A stretch of 64,000 nucleotides of DNA from Haloplanus sp. HW8-1 (lineage in GTDB: Archaea; Halobacteriota; Halobacteria; Halobacteriales; Haloferacaceae), in the NCBI RefSeq assembly GCF_023703795.1, contig NZ_CP098518.1:248001-312000 (forward strand), in the 5' to 3' direction. The notes under the pieces were generated by a model. The model ran no database searches and was not told the DNA's origin. It was given only the letters and a program-made list of their open reading frames with translations. Positions within the stretch are counted from its first letter, which is position 1. Each line of letters starts with the position of its first letter. Position numbers and translations under genes: made by a program. Shown piece after piece: positions 26,674 to 35,683 of this stretch.

Positions 26674-27861
26674 TCAACAAATCCTTACGCCGACTTGTGA
26701 TTTACTGGAGCTAAACACGTACACCGCGACAACCGACAGCAGCAACGCCGCCAGAAAGCCGAACGAGATCGCCAAGTCGAACGCATCGGCGACCAGCCCC
26801 ATCATCGCCGGCCCGAGGGACGCGACGATCATGTATATGGTTCGCACCAGCCCGAACCCGGCGTTCTGTTCCTCGTCCGGGAGTTCGTCCAGGATCCGTT
26901 GCATCACCGCCGGTCCGAAGCTCATTCCGACGCCGACGAGGCCGACGCCGACCGCGACGGCCGCGAAGACCGGGGCGGCGATGATCAGCCAGAACCCGAA
27001 CGCGCCGGCGAGCATACAGCCGACGATCGCGTTGTCGTGTCCGATCCGGTCCGAGACGGTTCCGACCCCCACCTGTGCGAACCCCTGTACGACGAAGTAC
27101 GCCGAAAAGAGGGCACCGGCCGTCGTCGTCGACTGTCCGCGATGCTCGACGAGGAACGTCGGGAGGAAGGACGCGGTTCCCAGCCAGGCGAGTTCGCTGA
27201 GGACGGCGACGTACAGCGTGACGCCGATCGACGGGCTGGAAAGCAACCTGCGCACGAACTCGGGGCTGAACCGGTCCCGTATCGCCGGCGTCGACGGACT
27301 CCGCTCGATCGGCCGGATCAGCCGGGCGAACAGCAGGGTCGCGGGAATCCCGACGACTGCGACGGCCGCGAGCGCCGGGCGCCACCCGTATCGGACTGCG
27401 ATCCACGTGATCACGATAGGGGTGAGCAGGCCGGCGACCGTCCCGCCGGCGTTGTGTATCCCGATGGCGGTACCGACCCTCTCCTGTGTCCCTTCGAGGA
27501 AGCTTATCGCGACGCTGAAGTGGAGTCCTGCGACGCCCCCGAGCAGGAGCGTCGCGAGTACGAAGACGACGAACGCCGGCACGAACGCGATCGCGAGGCT
27601 GACGACGGCCGTCCCGCCGATCGAGACGACGATGACGAGCCGTTCGCCGTACCGCTCCGCGAGGATACCGCTCGGATACTGAGCGATCCCGTACGTGAGC
27701 CACATCCCGGTCAGGGCGACGCCGATGACCGTGTTCGAGACGTCGAACGTGTCGATGATGTCGGGAACGAGGGGACTGATCGCCAACCGCCCGGCCATCG
27801 TGACGAAGAACGCGAGCGTACACAGCGTGAGTACGGTATCGCTGTACTGCCAGCGTCTCAC
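26674..27861 (-). CDS. MFS transporter (12-helix)
   Basis: About 395 residues and 12 hydrophobic helices. It starts RRWQYSDTVLTLCTLAFFVT and has the helix 2-3 loop PSGILAERYGERLVIVV and a second-half loop VGTVSDRIGHDNAIV, both MFS A-like motifs. The fold resembles nitrate/oxalate-formate or cyanate-type major facilitators, but no substrate is evident. A GTG at 27861 is chosen because it precedes the first helix directly; the frame stays open to 27948 with an Arg-rich sequence that does not look like protein. A related carrier is at 54526. Confidence 0.85.
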   Translation of the reverse strand: MRRWQYSDTVLTLCTLAFFVTMAGRLAISPLVPDIIDTFDVSNTVIGVALTGMWLTYGIAQYPSGILAERYGERLVIVVSIGGTAVVSLAIAFVPAFVVFVLATLLLGGVAGLHFSVAISFLEGTQERVGTAIGIHNAGGTVAGLLTPIVITWIAVRYGWRPALAAVAVVGIPATLLFARLIRPIERSPSTPAIRDRFSPEFVRRLLSSPSIGVTLYVAVLSELAWLGTASFLPTFLVEHRGQSTTTAGALFSAYFVVQGFAQVGVGTVSDRIGHDNAIVGCMLAGAFGFWLIIAAPVFAAVAVGVGLVGVGMSFGPAVMQRILDELPDEEQNAGFGLVRTIYMIVASLGPAMMGLVADAFDLAISFGFLAALLLSVVAVYVFSSSKSQVGVRIC

Positions 27862-28064
27862 TGCCCGATCAGGTCTTCCCCGCCAGCGCAGTGGCGATCG
27901 GTTCCGGCCCCGTCGGGTCCCACAGCCGTCGCTGCTCCGTCGGTCCACCGCGCTGGGCTCGACGCACCGACGTTCGGACGGACGGCCGCATCATGACGAC
28001 GGCTCGCTCCCGGATCGGTCGGCGAACGTCCGTGTCGGGACCGAGAACTCCCGGCGGTCACCCG

Positions 28065-28331
28065 CTACACGGTGGTGCTCTGTCCGCGAACCTGTCGGAG
28101 GATGACGAACAGCGCCGGGAGCATGAATATGAGGAACATCGCCACCACTACTCCGATAATACTGGTCTCGCCCAGTCCACTCTGGAGCGACCCACGCCGT
28201 GCGTAAATCTCCGCCGTCACCGAGGCCCAGAACCCTGTCCAGACGATGGCGATACCGGCGATGACCAACCGGCGTAGGTAGTTTCCCGCGCGCTGTGTTC
28301 CGGTCTCGTCGGCCTGTGTCTCTACCGTCAT
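28065..28331 (-). CDS. small two-helix membrane protein
   Basis: 88 residues. After a polar N-terminus (MTVETQADETGTQRAG) come two hydrophobic segments, about 22-42 (LVIAGIAIVWTGFWASVTAEI) and 58-79 (IIGVVVAMFLIFMLPALFVIL), then a short basic tail. GCATATTAA near 28363 is a plausible TATA element. No family recognised; it lies between a carrier and a dehydrogenase gene and might be an accessory subunit, but that is only position. Confidence 0.65.
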   Translation of the reverse strand: MTVETQADETGTQRAGNYLRRLVIAGIAIVWTGFWASVTAEIYARRGSLQSGLGETSIIGVVVAMFLIFMLPALFVILRQVRGQSTTV

Positions 28332-28488
28332 GATGGCTCTGCCGGAGTTGTAACCTCGTCCGCATATTAACGTTGCGGTGTGAGACCGTGTACCGTGGGG
28401 CGATGGTGGGGCACCGAGACCGCCGATCCCTTCCGGTGAGGACGGACCGGCGGGCCCCTGCGTCGTCCGCCCGACGGCGTACGCGGAC

Positions 28489-29391
28489 TCAGTCGCCGCT
28501 CGCCACGTCGACCCCGCCCACCATGTTCTCCAGGACCTTGATGACGGCCGTGTTCTTCTCCTGGCCGTGGCCGGATTCGACCGTCGATTTGTACAGTTCG
28601 TGGGTGACGGCCGCCGTGGGCACCGGCGCCCCGTACTCCTGTGCCGCCTCGATCGCGTAGGAGAGGTCCTTGTACATGTACGAGGCGTAGAACCCGGGCT
28701 CGTGGTCCCCTTCGACCATGTGGGAGCCGTGGTGGTCCATGACGAATCCCCTGCAGGAGCCGCCGCTGATGGCATCGTAGACGGTCGCGGGGTCCGCTCC
28801 CGCCTGGTGGGCGAACACGAGCCCCTCCGCGAGGACCTCGATCATCCCGCTCACCACCAGCTGGTTGCACGCTTTCGTGATCTGTCCGGTTCCAGGCTCC
28901 CCACAGTGCGTGATAGTCTCACCGAGCGTCTCGAAGACGTCGTCGTGGTCGTCGACCACGTCTTCGTCGCCGCCGATCATGATCGAGAGCGTTCCCTCGA
29001 CCGCACCGCTTTCGCCGCCGCTGACCGGTGCGTCCATGAAGTGGACGTCCTGCTCGGCGAGTCGGTTGGCGACCTCCTCGGCAACTGGGGGCGAAATCGT
29101 CGACATGTCGATCACCGCCTCGCCGTCGTTGAGCCCCGCTGCGACCCCGTCGTCCCCGAGGACGACCTCCTCGACCGTCTCCGAGTCGGGCAGACAGGTG
29201 ATGACGACGTCCGCCTTCGCTGCCGCCTCCCGTGGCGTCCCTGCCCCGTCCCCCCCGTACTCGACGAGTTCGTCGACGGGTTCCCGGGATCGGTTGTGAC
29301 CGACCACTGGATATCCCGCATCGAGGAGGTTCTTGGCCATTGGCAGTCCCATGATTCCGAGTCCGACGTACCCGATCGTCTTCGCGTTCAT
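28489..29391 (-). CDS. NAD(P)-dependent 3-hydroxyacid dehydrogenase, paralogue of the 22257 gene
   Basis: 300 residues. The Rossmann motif GYVGLGIMGLPMAKNLLDAGY, substrate loop DAPVSGGESGAVEGTLSIMIGG, catalytic Lys segment TGQITKACNQLVVSG and C-terminal YMYKDLSYAIEAAQEYGAP match tartronate semialdehyde/3-hydroxyisobutyrate dehydrogenases. Much of the length is identical to the protein at 22257-23168, so the two arose by duplication and then diverged, notably around the active-site helix (SCRGFVMDHH here). TTTTAAAATG at 29419-29428 lies about 33 nt upstream. Divergent from the enoyl-CoA hydratase gene. Confidence 0.9.
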   Translation of the reverse strand: MNAKTIGYVGLGIMGLPMAKNLLDAGYPVVGHNRSREPVDELVEYGGDGAGTPREAAAKADVVITCLPDSETVEEVVLGDDGVAAGLNDGEAVIDMSTISPPVAEEVANRLAEQDVHFMDAPVSGGESGAVEGTLSIMIGGDEDVVDDHDDVFETLGETITHCGEPGTGQITKACNQLVVSGMIEVLAEGLVFAHQAGADPATVYDAISGGSCRGFVMDHHGSHMVEGDHEPGFYASYMYKDLSYAIEAAQEYGAPVPTAAVTHELYKSTVESGHGQEKNTAVIKVLENMVGGVDVASGD

Positions 29392-29571
29392 TGTACGCTC
29401 GTGTGCAGAATCCGCTGCATTTTAAAATGTGTGATGGTCTCTCACAGTATCTCCCTGGTTCCTCGACGTCCCGTCCCGTCCCGTCCCGTTCGTGGCGGGA
29501 ACCGGACGGACGGGCTTTCCCATTCCCCTGCCGGGGAACGTTATTTGTACGTCGGAGTGGTGGTCGAACTC

Positions 29572-30381
29572 ATGTCACACGACGACACGTACCAGTATCT
29601 CGACTACGAGGGCGACGGACCGGTCCGAACGGTCCGGATCGACAACCCGCCGGTGAACCTGCTGACGAGCGATCTGAAGGCGGAACTATTCGACGTGGTC
29701 GAGCGGACCGAGGCCGATCCCGAGGCGCAGTGTCTCCTCTTGCGGGGTCAAGAGCGGGGAACGTTCTCCGGCGGCCGGGATCTGAACGAATCGCGGTCCT
29801 GGATCGAATCCGCGGAGACCGAAGCCGAAATCGAGGCCGCGTGGAACAGGGGACGGGACCTGATCGAGGAGATGATGACGTCGTCGACGGTGATCGTCGC
29901 CGTCGTCGAAGGTGTCGCGGTGGGTGGCGGTGCAGAACTACTCCTCCACTGTGACGTCGTGTTCGCCTCGGCGGACGCCGAGATCGGATTTCCGGAGATC
30001 AAGCGGGGGTTGTTCCCGGGGACCGGAGCGATCGAACTGCTCCCCGAACTCGTCGGCAGGCGAAAGGCGCTGGAGATCCTCCTCACGGGAGAGGTCTACT
30101 CGAGTTCGGAGCTGGCGGATCTGGGTGTCGTGACGCAGGTCTGTGAGCCGTCGGACACGTACGCGGCGGCGACGGCGTTCGCGGAGACGGTCGCTCGGCG
30201 TCCTGCCCCGGCCGTCGCGGCGATAAAACGGACGTTAGAAGCGTACCGAACCGAGTCGAAAGAGCGGGCCAGGAGCCGCGAGTTGGCCCTATTCAAGCAG
30301 GTGTTCACGTCGCCCGAAGCTTCGGAGGGTGTACGGGCGTTCTTCGAGGACCGAGAGCCGGACTTCGGTGCCGGTGAGTGA
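29572..30381 (+). CDS. enoyl-CoA hydratase/isomerase (crotonase) family protein
   Basis: 269 residues. The crotonase fold is marked by VRTVRIDNPPVNLLTSDLK, the oxyanion-hole segment FSGGRDLNES and VEGVAVGGGAELLLHCDVVFAS, plus PEIKRGLFPGTGAIELLPELVGRRKALEILLTG. Of the two classical hydratase glutamates, one is suggested by PEIKRG; the other position is less clear, so hydratase, isomerase or decarboxylase activity is possible. The ATG at 29572 has a TTATTTG element about 29 nt upstream; the long open frame before it is the antisense of the neighbouring gene. It acts on CoA thioesters, as do the MaoC and dehydrogenase genes here. Confidence 0.88.
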   Translation: MSHDDTYQYLDYEGDGPVRTVRIDNPPVNLLTSDLKAELFDVVERTEADPEAQCLLLRGQERGTFSGGRDLNESRSWIESAETEAEIEAAWNRGRDLIEEMMTSSTVIVAVVEGVAVGGGAELLLHCDVVFASADAEIGFPEIKRGLFPGTGAIELLPELVGRRKALEILLTGEVYSSSELADLGVVTQVCEPSDTYAAATAFAETVARRPAPAVAAIKRTLEAYRTESKERARSRELALFKQVFTSPEASEGVRAFFEDREPDFGAGE

Positions 30382-30388
30382 CCGCAAC

Positions 30389-30778
30389 CTACGGGACACC
30401 GACGAACCTGTGTCGGTTGTACAGGTAGACGCCACCGGCGACGGGACCGGCGAAGGGAAAAAACAGAAGTACGGCCAGGTACAGCCCCACCGTCGGTTCC
30501 CACTCCGAGTGTTCCCCGACGTACTTCGCGTCGAGGAAGGTCGATAGCAGGAGAATCCCCCACGCCAGCGCCAACACGAACACGAAGAGATACCGGACGC
30601 CGGACGCCAGGGCTCCCGCTCCGGGGACGGCGCCGATCACCCCGAACGTGACGAAAAAGAGCGCGAGCCCGACGAGGATTCCCTTCCACCAGTGCTCCGA
30701 TTCCTGTCGTTCGAGACTGACGATCGTCCGCACGATCCGTTCGTCCACCTTGGCCAACAGCGCCCGAATGGTTCCCAT
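30389..30778 (-). CDS. integral membrane protein, three helices
   Basis: 129 residues. An amphipathic N-terminus (LLAKVDERIVRTIVSLERQ) precedes hydrophobic segments around 33-50, 60-79 and 99-118 (GLYLAVLLFFPFAGPVAGGVYLY), ending NRHRFVGVP. AATTTATTAAA centred near 30808 lies about 30 nt upstream and supports initiation at 30778. This seems to be a haloarchaeal membrane family of unknown role. It ends 7 nt from the convergent crotonase gene. Confidence 0.7.
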   Translation of the reverse strand: MGTIRALLAKVDERIVRTIVSLERQESEHWWKGILVGLALFFVTFGVIGAVPGAGALASGVRYLFVFVLALAWGILLLSTFLDAKYVGEHSEWEPTVGLYLAVLLFFPFAGPVAGGVYLYNRHRFVGVP

Positions 30779-30888
30779 CGTCGTATGCCACACGTCGGTT
30801 CGAAATTTATTAAAAACCCCGGTGAGTGATCCGTCACGGTTCCGACCGACTGCGATCGGCGCCCCGAGTGCAGCCACCCGGATCGGCG

Positions 30889-32061
30889 TCACCCGTAGGT
30901 TCGGGAACCGGTACGGTTGGCCTCGATGTAGTCCCAGTCGTACTCGACCCCCAGGCCGGGGTCGTCCGGAACGCCGACGGTGCCGTCCGCGTCGATGGTG
31001 TCGAGGAAGTCCTCGTACTCGCCGGCGTACACGGGCGGCTGGGTGTTCCGACAGTCCGGGTGGACCAGCGCCATCTCGTAGTAGTTGGTGTTGCGGATCG
31101 CGGCCATACAGTGGCGTTTCGCGGGACCCGGGGCGTGGACCTCGACGTCGAGTCCGAACCCCTCCGCGACCCGAGCGATCTTCATCGCCCCCGTGATGCC
31201 GCCGTCGTACTCGGGGTCCGTCCGGACGAAGTCCGTCGCCTCGCTTGCCACGAAGTCGGCGTGCTGTTCGAGCCCCCGCACCCGCTCGGTCTGGAGGAGC
31301 GGAGTCTCCAGACGCTCCCTGAGTTTCCGGTGGCCGTGTGCCGAGACGCCGCCGTCGCGATACGGATCCTCGTACCAGAGGAAGTTCTCCTCGTCGCAGG
31401 CTCGCCCGACCTTGAGTGCGTCGGCGAACGTCTCGTACTCGCAGGACGGGTCGAGCATCAGATCTAGGTCGTCTCCGACGCGCTCCCCGACGGCGTGGAC
31501 GGTTTCGATCTCGCGGTCGACGTTTCGGGCGACCGCCGCCCCACCCCAGCCGTGGATCTTGAAGCCACCGTACCCCAACGCCGCACACTCCTCGGCGAAG
31601 TCCGCGAACGCTTCGGGGGAGTCGAGCCCCCCGGCGTCGTCGGCGTGGTACGTCGACGCGTACGCGGGCAGGCGCTCGCGGTAGGTACCCAGGAGTTCGT
31701 GGATCGGCGCCCCCCGGTGTTTGCCCTCGAGATCCCAGAGTGCGATGTCGACCGGTCCGATGCCCATCTGGTCGTAGTTCCGCAGGCCGCGCCTGATCTC
31801 GCTCCAGTGGCGCTCCCGTTCGAGGGGGTTCTCCCCGATCAGATAGTCCGCGAACTGGTTGATCTGGGCGAACGCCGGCGAGTTCCCGCCGACGTACTCG
31901 CCCGTGACGCCCGCGTCGGTCTCGATGCGGAGGCCGAACAGTTGCCGCATCGTCGTCGTCCCGGGGTCGTAGACGAGGTTGAACCCGTTCTCGTCGGTGC
32001 CCACGTCCTCGAGCGGGTATTCGAACTCGACGCTCTCGATCCGCGTGATCGTCGGTGCCAT
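30889..32061 (-). CDS. enolase-superfamily dehydratase, glucarate dehydratase-like
   Basis: 390 residues. An N-terminal capping domain (about 1-130) with GLRNYDQMGIGPVDIALWD is followed by the barrel. Metal ligands are likely Asp in LMLDPSCEYE and Glu in LWYEDPYRD and LQTERVRG; the first-strand acid/base motif reads GFKIHGW (K-x-H rather than the common K-x-K), and the His base is in VEVHAPGPAKRH. Enolase-family enzymes abstract the alpha proton of sugar acids and eliminate water to form 2-keto-3-deoxy acids. The divergence from the two other family members here (32232, 44861) implies a different acid substrate. Confidence 0.86.
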   Translation of the reverse strand: MAPTITRIESVEFEYPLEDVGTDENGFNLVYDPGTTTMRQLFGLRIETDAGVTGEYVGGNSPAFAQINQFADYLIGENPLERERHWSEIRRGLRNYDQMGIGPVDIALWDLEGKHRGAPIHELLGTYRERLPAYASTYHADDAGGLDSPEAFADFAEECAALGYGGFKIHGWGGAAVARNVDREIETVHAVGERVGDDLDLMLDPSCEYETFADALKVGRACDEENFLWYEDPYRDGGVSAHGHRKLRERLETPLLQTERVRGLEQHADFVASEATDFVRTDPEYDGGITGAMKIARVAEGFGLDVEVHAPGPAKRHCMAAIRNTNYYEMALVHPDCRNTQPPVYAGEYEDFLDTIDADGTVGVPDDPGLGVEYDWDYIEANRTGSRTYG

Positions 32062-32200
32062 ACCTACCCGTCTTCCATCGGATTCAAAAACCTACGGAGG
32101 GCGGTGGCAGTGTCCCCGCGCGAACGCGCAGCCTCCGTCGGTTCGCTCCGTCACGATGGCGATCGAGTCCTCGCTTCGGACGGCCCGTCCCCCACGGAAG

Positions 32201-32206
32201 TTATAT
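32201..32206 (+). promoter_or_regulatory. TATA-like element of the 32232 dehydratase gene
   Basis: TTATAT centred 28 nt upstream of the ATG at 32232 and overlapping the alternative ATG at 32205; it decides for the downstream start. Confidence 0.5.
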
Positions 32207-32231
32207 GTCAGCCGACACCGATGACCCGGTC

Positions 32232-33338
32232 ATGCAGATCACGGACGTCGAGAGCGGAGCCGTATCCATTCCGTTGGACAGTCCGGTCGCCTTCGCGACC
32301 CGCGAGGTCGAGGCACGCGACTACGCACTGGTGTACGTCCGGACCGACGAGGGCGTGGAGGGCCTCGGCTACACCCTGGGCTACGGCGGCTCCCACCTTA
32401 TCGCCGACGCGGTCACGGACATCCTGGCACCGATGATCGAAGGCGAGGATCCCCGGGACACGGAGCGACTCTGGCGGGAGATGTACGACGGCACGGTACA
32501 GATCGGCCGCAAGGGACTGCTCGTCAAGGCGATCTCGATTCTGGACATCGCCCTGTGGGATATCCGGGCCAAGCAGGCGGGCCAACCCCTCTATAAGTAC
32601 TTGGGTGGGTACACCGATTCGGTCCCCGCATACGCGAGCGGCGGCTACTACCGCGAGGGGAAGGGGACCGAGGGCCTCCGGACGGAGATGCAGCGGTACG
32701 TCGACCGAGGTCACGACATCGTGAAGATGAAGGTGGGGCGGATCCCGCCGGCGGAGGAGGTCGAACGCATCCGGGCAGTGCGCGAGACGATCGGCCCCGA
32801 CCGGACGTTGCTACTCGACGCCAACGGCGCGTGGTCGACCGAGCGCGAGGCGATCGACGCGTTGCGCCGGTTCGACGAGTACGACCCGTACTTCATCGAG
32901 GAACCCGTCATGCCGGACCTCGTCCCGCTCATGGGGACGGTCAACGACGCCATCGACTACGCCGTCGCTACGGGAGAACTCGAGTTCACACGATACGGAT
33001 TCCGGCACCTCCTCGAAGCGGGCGCGGTCGACGTCATCCAGGCCGACGCGACCGTCGTCGGGGGCGTGACCGAGTGGCTGAACGTCGCCAAGACCGCGGC
33101 CACGTTCGACGTCCCAGTTGCCCCCCACTACAACTGGAACCTCCATACGCATCTCGTCGCGGCCGTCGAGAACGGACTCTGGATGGAGTACTTCCACGCC
33201 GACTCCGCGCCCACGGCCTTCGACGCCATCGTCGAGGACCCGCTCTCCCCGGAGGACGGGATGATTCGGGCACCCGACCGCCCGGGACACGGCGTTTCGC
33301 TCGACCGGTCGAAAGTCGACGACTACAGGATCCGATAG
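32232..33338 (+). CDS. mandelate racemase/muconate lactonizing enzyme-family sugar-acid dehydratase
   Basis: 368 residues. The capping domain has FATREVEARDYALVYVRT and GYTLGYGG; the barrel holds the K-x-K acid/base pair in VKMKVGR, metal ligands Asp in LLLDANGAW, Glu in YFIEEPV and Glu in VATGELE, an Asp in IQADATVVGG and the catalytic His in APHYNWNLH. This is the mandelate-racemase subgroup layout, which includes rhamnonate, galactonate and gluconate dehydratases. It is a close paralogue of the 44861 gene and identical to it in length with the chosen starts. An ATG at 32205 is less likely because of the TATA element over it. Confidence 0.9.
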   Translation: MQITDVESGAVSIPLDSPVAFATREVEARDYALVYVRTDEGVEGLGYTLGYGGSHLIADAVTDILAPMIEGEDPRDTERLWREMYDGTVQIGRKGLLVKAISILDIALWDIRAKQAGQPLYKYLGGYTDSVPAYASGGYYREGKGTEGLRTEMQRYVDRGHDIVKMKVGRIPPAEEVERIRAVRETIGPDRTLLLDANGAWSTEREAIDALRRFDEYDPYFIEEPVMPDLVPLMGTVNDAIDYAVATGELEFTRYGFRHLLEAGAVDVIQADATVVGGVTEWLNVAKTAATFDVPVAPHYNWNLHTHLVAAVENGLWMEYFHADSAPTAFDAIVEDPLSPEDGMIRAPDRPGHGVSLDRSKVDDYRIR

Positions 33339-33465
33339 CAGGGGCGTCCGCCAGTCGCGGGAACCGACGACCTGGGCCTACGTTTGCCCCTCCCCGATCG
33401 CTCAGTCGTACTCACGGGCCTTCACGGGGCAAAATTTCTTGTAGTCGCGACTGGATCCTTAGTAC

Positions 33466-34581
33466 ATGGGCAAACAGACAACTCAGACCGAGACCGTAAC
33501 GTCCCTCGAACATCTCGAAACCGTCGTCGACTCCGATTTCCACCTGTCGGAGCAACAGGACGACTTCCTCTCGTATCTCCCGAGTCCCTTTCACGACATG
33601 CTGTTCCACGAGAGTCGGGACATTCCCATGGGATACCTCAAGGATTTCTATCCGACGGCGGGTCTGTTGACGCCGGTGGCGACCGGGAACGTCGAGATGA
33701 ACAAGGTTCGATCACAGGCGGACATCATCGAAGGCAAGGACCTCCTGAACGTCGACCGGGCCATCGTGACCCCGACGCTGAACCTCTATCTTGGCGGTGT
33801 CCACCACGACGACCTCGCGGCGGCGCTGGCACACGCTTACAACGAGTGGGTGCTCGACGAGATATACAACCCCGACGAGGGGATCTACGGACCGGTGGTC
33901 GTGGCGCCCCAGAAGCCACAGGAGGCGGCCGCTGAGATCGAGGATCGGGCCGGGGAAGACGGGATCGTGAGCGTCTTCATCCCGAGTGGCGGCGTCCACC
34001 CGCCACTCGGGAACGAACAGTACTTCCCGATCTACGCGGCGGCCGAGAACGCCGGGCTTCCCGTCCAACTCCACAGCGCGTCGGGCACGCAGATGTTGAG
34101 CTTCCCGCTCCAGTTCCACGGGTCGAACCGGTATCTCAGCAACCACGCCCCGACCCACGCCATGGTCCACATGACACATCTGACCGACATGATCACGCGG
34201 GGTGTCCCGGTCAGGTTCCCCGACCTGGACATCGTCTTCCAAGAGGCCGGTCTCGGGTGGGTGCCGTACATGACCCGTCGACTCGACAACGAGTACTCCG
34301 AGAAGCGATCCGACGCCCCGATGCTGGAGAAGATGCCGAGCGAGTACGTCGACGACCAGTTCTACTTCACGAGCCAACCGGTCGAGGGAGCGAAGGACCC
34401 GGACTACATCGGTCCGATCGTCGGTCTCATGGGCCCCGACAACCTCATGTTCTCGTCCGACTATCCGCATCTGGACTTCGATCACTCCGACTACCTGTTC
34501 TCCGCGCTGCGGAGCAACTTCGAGTCGTCGGACGTCGCCAACGTGTACGGCCAGACCGCTCTAGAGATCTACGACTTCTAA
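33466..34581 (+). CDS. amidohydrolase-2 (ACMSD-type) metal-dependent hydrolase/decarboxylase
   Basis: 371 residues. The metal-site start is VVDSDFHLSEQQ (D-x-H), with a mid-barrel His in VQLHSASG, a His-rich THAMVHMTHLTDM helix, FPDLDIVFQEAGLGW and the last Asp in FSSDYPHLDFDHS. These match the PF04909 group of zinc-dependent hydrolases and non-oxidative decarboxylases (ACMSD, gamma-resorcylate and related). It starts the cluster with a Rieske ferredoxin 8 nt downstream and a VOC protein after that. Two further copies lie at 49294 and 50803 around another Rieske gene. AAAATTT about 32 nt upstream is a possible TATA element. Confidence 0.88.
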   Translation: MGKQTTQTETVTSLEHLETVVDSDFHLSEQQDDFLSYLPSPFHDMLFHESRDIPMGYLKDFYPTAGLLTPVATGNVEMNKVRSQADIIEGKDLLNVDRAIVTPTLNLYLGGVHHDDLAAALAHAYNEWVLDEIYNPDEGIYGPVVVAPQKPQEAAAEIEDRAGEDGIVSVFIPSGGVHPPLGNEQYFPIYAAAENAGLPVQLHSASGTQMLSFPLQFHGSNRYLSNHAPTHAMVHMTHLTDMITRGVPVRFPDLDIVFQEAGLGWVPYMTRRLDNEYSEKRSDAPMLEKMPSEYVDDQFYFTSQPVEGAKDPDYIGPIVGLMGPDNLMFSSDYPHLDFDHSDYLFSALRSNFESSDVANVYGQTALEIYDF

Positions 34582-34589
34582 TCCGATCT

Positions 34590-34973
34590 ATGACCACCAC
34601 AGACGATTCACCGGAGACGGAGTCCCTCCACTACGTGGCCGACGTCGACGAGATCACGGACGGCGACCGCGTGATCGTCGACGTCGAGGGACGGGAGATC
34701 GCCGTGTTCAACGTCGACGGGGCGTTCCACGCGCTCTCGAACTACTGCATCCACCAGGGTGGACCGGCGTGTGAGGGGTTGATATCGGGTTCGCTGGAGG
34801 TCGACGACGAGATGGAATTGACCTACGACTCCACGAACAAGGTCGTGTCCTGTCCGTGGCACGGATGGGAGTTCGAGATCGAATCCGGGGAGCACCTCGC
34901 GCCCACCGACTACCGGTTACCGACCTACCGGGTCGTCGTTCAGGACGGAGCCGTCTACCTGGATAGCTACTGA
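34590..34973 (+). CDS. Rieske [2Fe-2S] ferredoxin with long inter-ligand loop
   Basis: 127 residues. Cluster ligands are C-x-H in NYCIHQGGPACEG and C-x-x-H in SCPWHGWEFEIESG, separated by 32 residues where dioxygenase ferredoxins have about 15-17; the extra loop (SGSLEVDDEMELTYDS) is acidic. A fourth Cys in GGPACEG is shared with the 50444 protein. No signal peptide or anchor, so a soluble electron carrier or redox subunit. It begins 8 nt after the amidohydrolase stop, so translation is probably coupled. No ring-hydroxylating oxygenase or ferredoxin reductase is nearby. Confidence 0.92.
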   Translation: MTTTDDSPETESLHYVADVDEITDGDRVIVDVEGREIAVFNVDGAFHALSNYCIHQGGPACEGLISGSLEVDDEMELTYDSTNKVVSCPWHGWEFEIESGEHLAPTDYRLPTYRVVVQDGAVYLDSY

Positions 34974-35064
34974 CCGTACGACCGCGTTGACACGGACGTA
35001 CGCCGGGATCGGTCGCCGTTCCTCCTCCCCGAAATATAAATCGCTGGAAGGCCCGGGGAGTATC

Positions 35065-35454
35065 ATGGGTCTCATCCACACGGCGATCCAGGTTTCGGAT
35101 CTCGACGCGACACGAGCGTTCTACGAAGACGCACTGGATTTCGAACATCGGCTGGACTTCGAGTGGCCCGCCGACGACGAGGACGCCGTCTACAACTACT
35201 ACGTCGGCCGTGGCGACGGTGCCGAAATCCAGTTCCGGTACGATCCGGGGCGGACGGATCCGGTCGAGCCGACGGGGATCGACCACCTCGCGCTGGACGT
35301 CGACGACGTCGACGCCGAGTTCGACCGACTCGTCGAGGCGACTGACTGTCCCGTGGTGAGCGAACCAACCACCGTAGACCCGGCGGGCACGCGCGTGGCG
35401 TTCGTCGAGGATCCCGATGGATACGTGGTGGAACTGGTCGAGCAACTCGAGTGA
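35065..35454 (+). CDS. VOC/glyoxalase-family metalloprotein
   Basis: 129 residues, two beta-alpha-beta-beta-beta modules. LIHTAIQVSDLDATRAFYED contains the first-strand His ligand, GIDHLALDVDDVDAEF the second His, and VAFVEDPDGYVVELVE the Glu ligand; GAEIQFRY is likely the other acidic ligand strand. Relatives are glyoxalase I, methylmalonyl-CoA epimerase and extradiol dioxygenases; length fits the single-chain glyoxalase form. AAATATAAAT near 35032-35041 lies 28 nt upstream, so it has its own promoter although it follows the Rieske gene by only 91 nt. Confidence 0.85.
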   Translation: MGLIHTAIQVSDLDATRAFYEDALDFEHRLDFEWPADDEDAVYNYYVGRGDGAEIQFRYDPGRTDPVEPTGIDHLALDVDDVDAEFDRLVEATDCPVVSEPTTVDPAGTRVAFVEDPDGYVVELVEQLE

Positions 35455-35683
35455 GAACCGGAGCGGCCACCGTGCCCGCGCTCGCAACCTCGTCGGAGGA
35501 GCTATCCGGTACTCGCCTCGGCCGACGCGGGTGACTCACGCTCCTCCACCGGGACCGCCGACGGAGTGTATGGGCCGGGACTGCATCCCATGCCGTCGAC
35601 CCCCGTAATATGTCAATAAAAAAACTATTTCTGGATATCATAATGGACAAAACTTTTGTATCATCATTGTTATTCGGTGTCAT

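Noticed and set aside
26899-27996. 365-codon plus-strand frame opposite the MFS gene
   Set aside because: Composition dominated by Arg, Asp and Gly with no fold signal; the minus strand encodes a clear 12-helix carrier.
28567-29571. 5' extension of the enoyl-CoA hydratase frame
   Set aside because: It overlaps the minus-strand dehydrogenase gene entirely; conserved crotonase sequence and a promoter point to the ATG at 29572.
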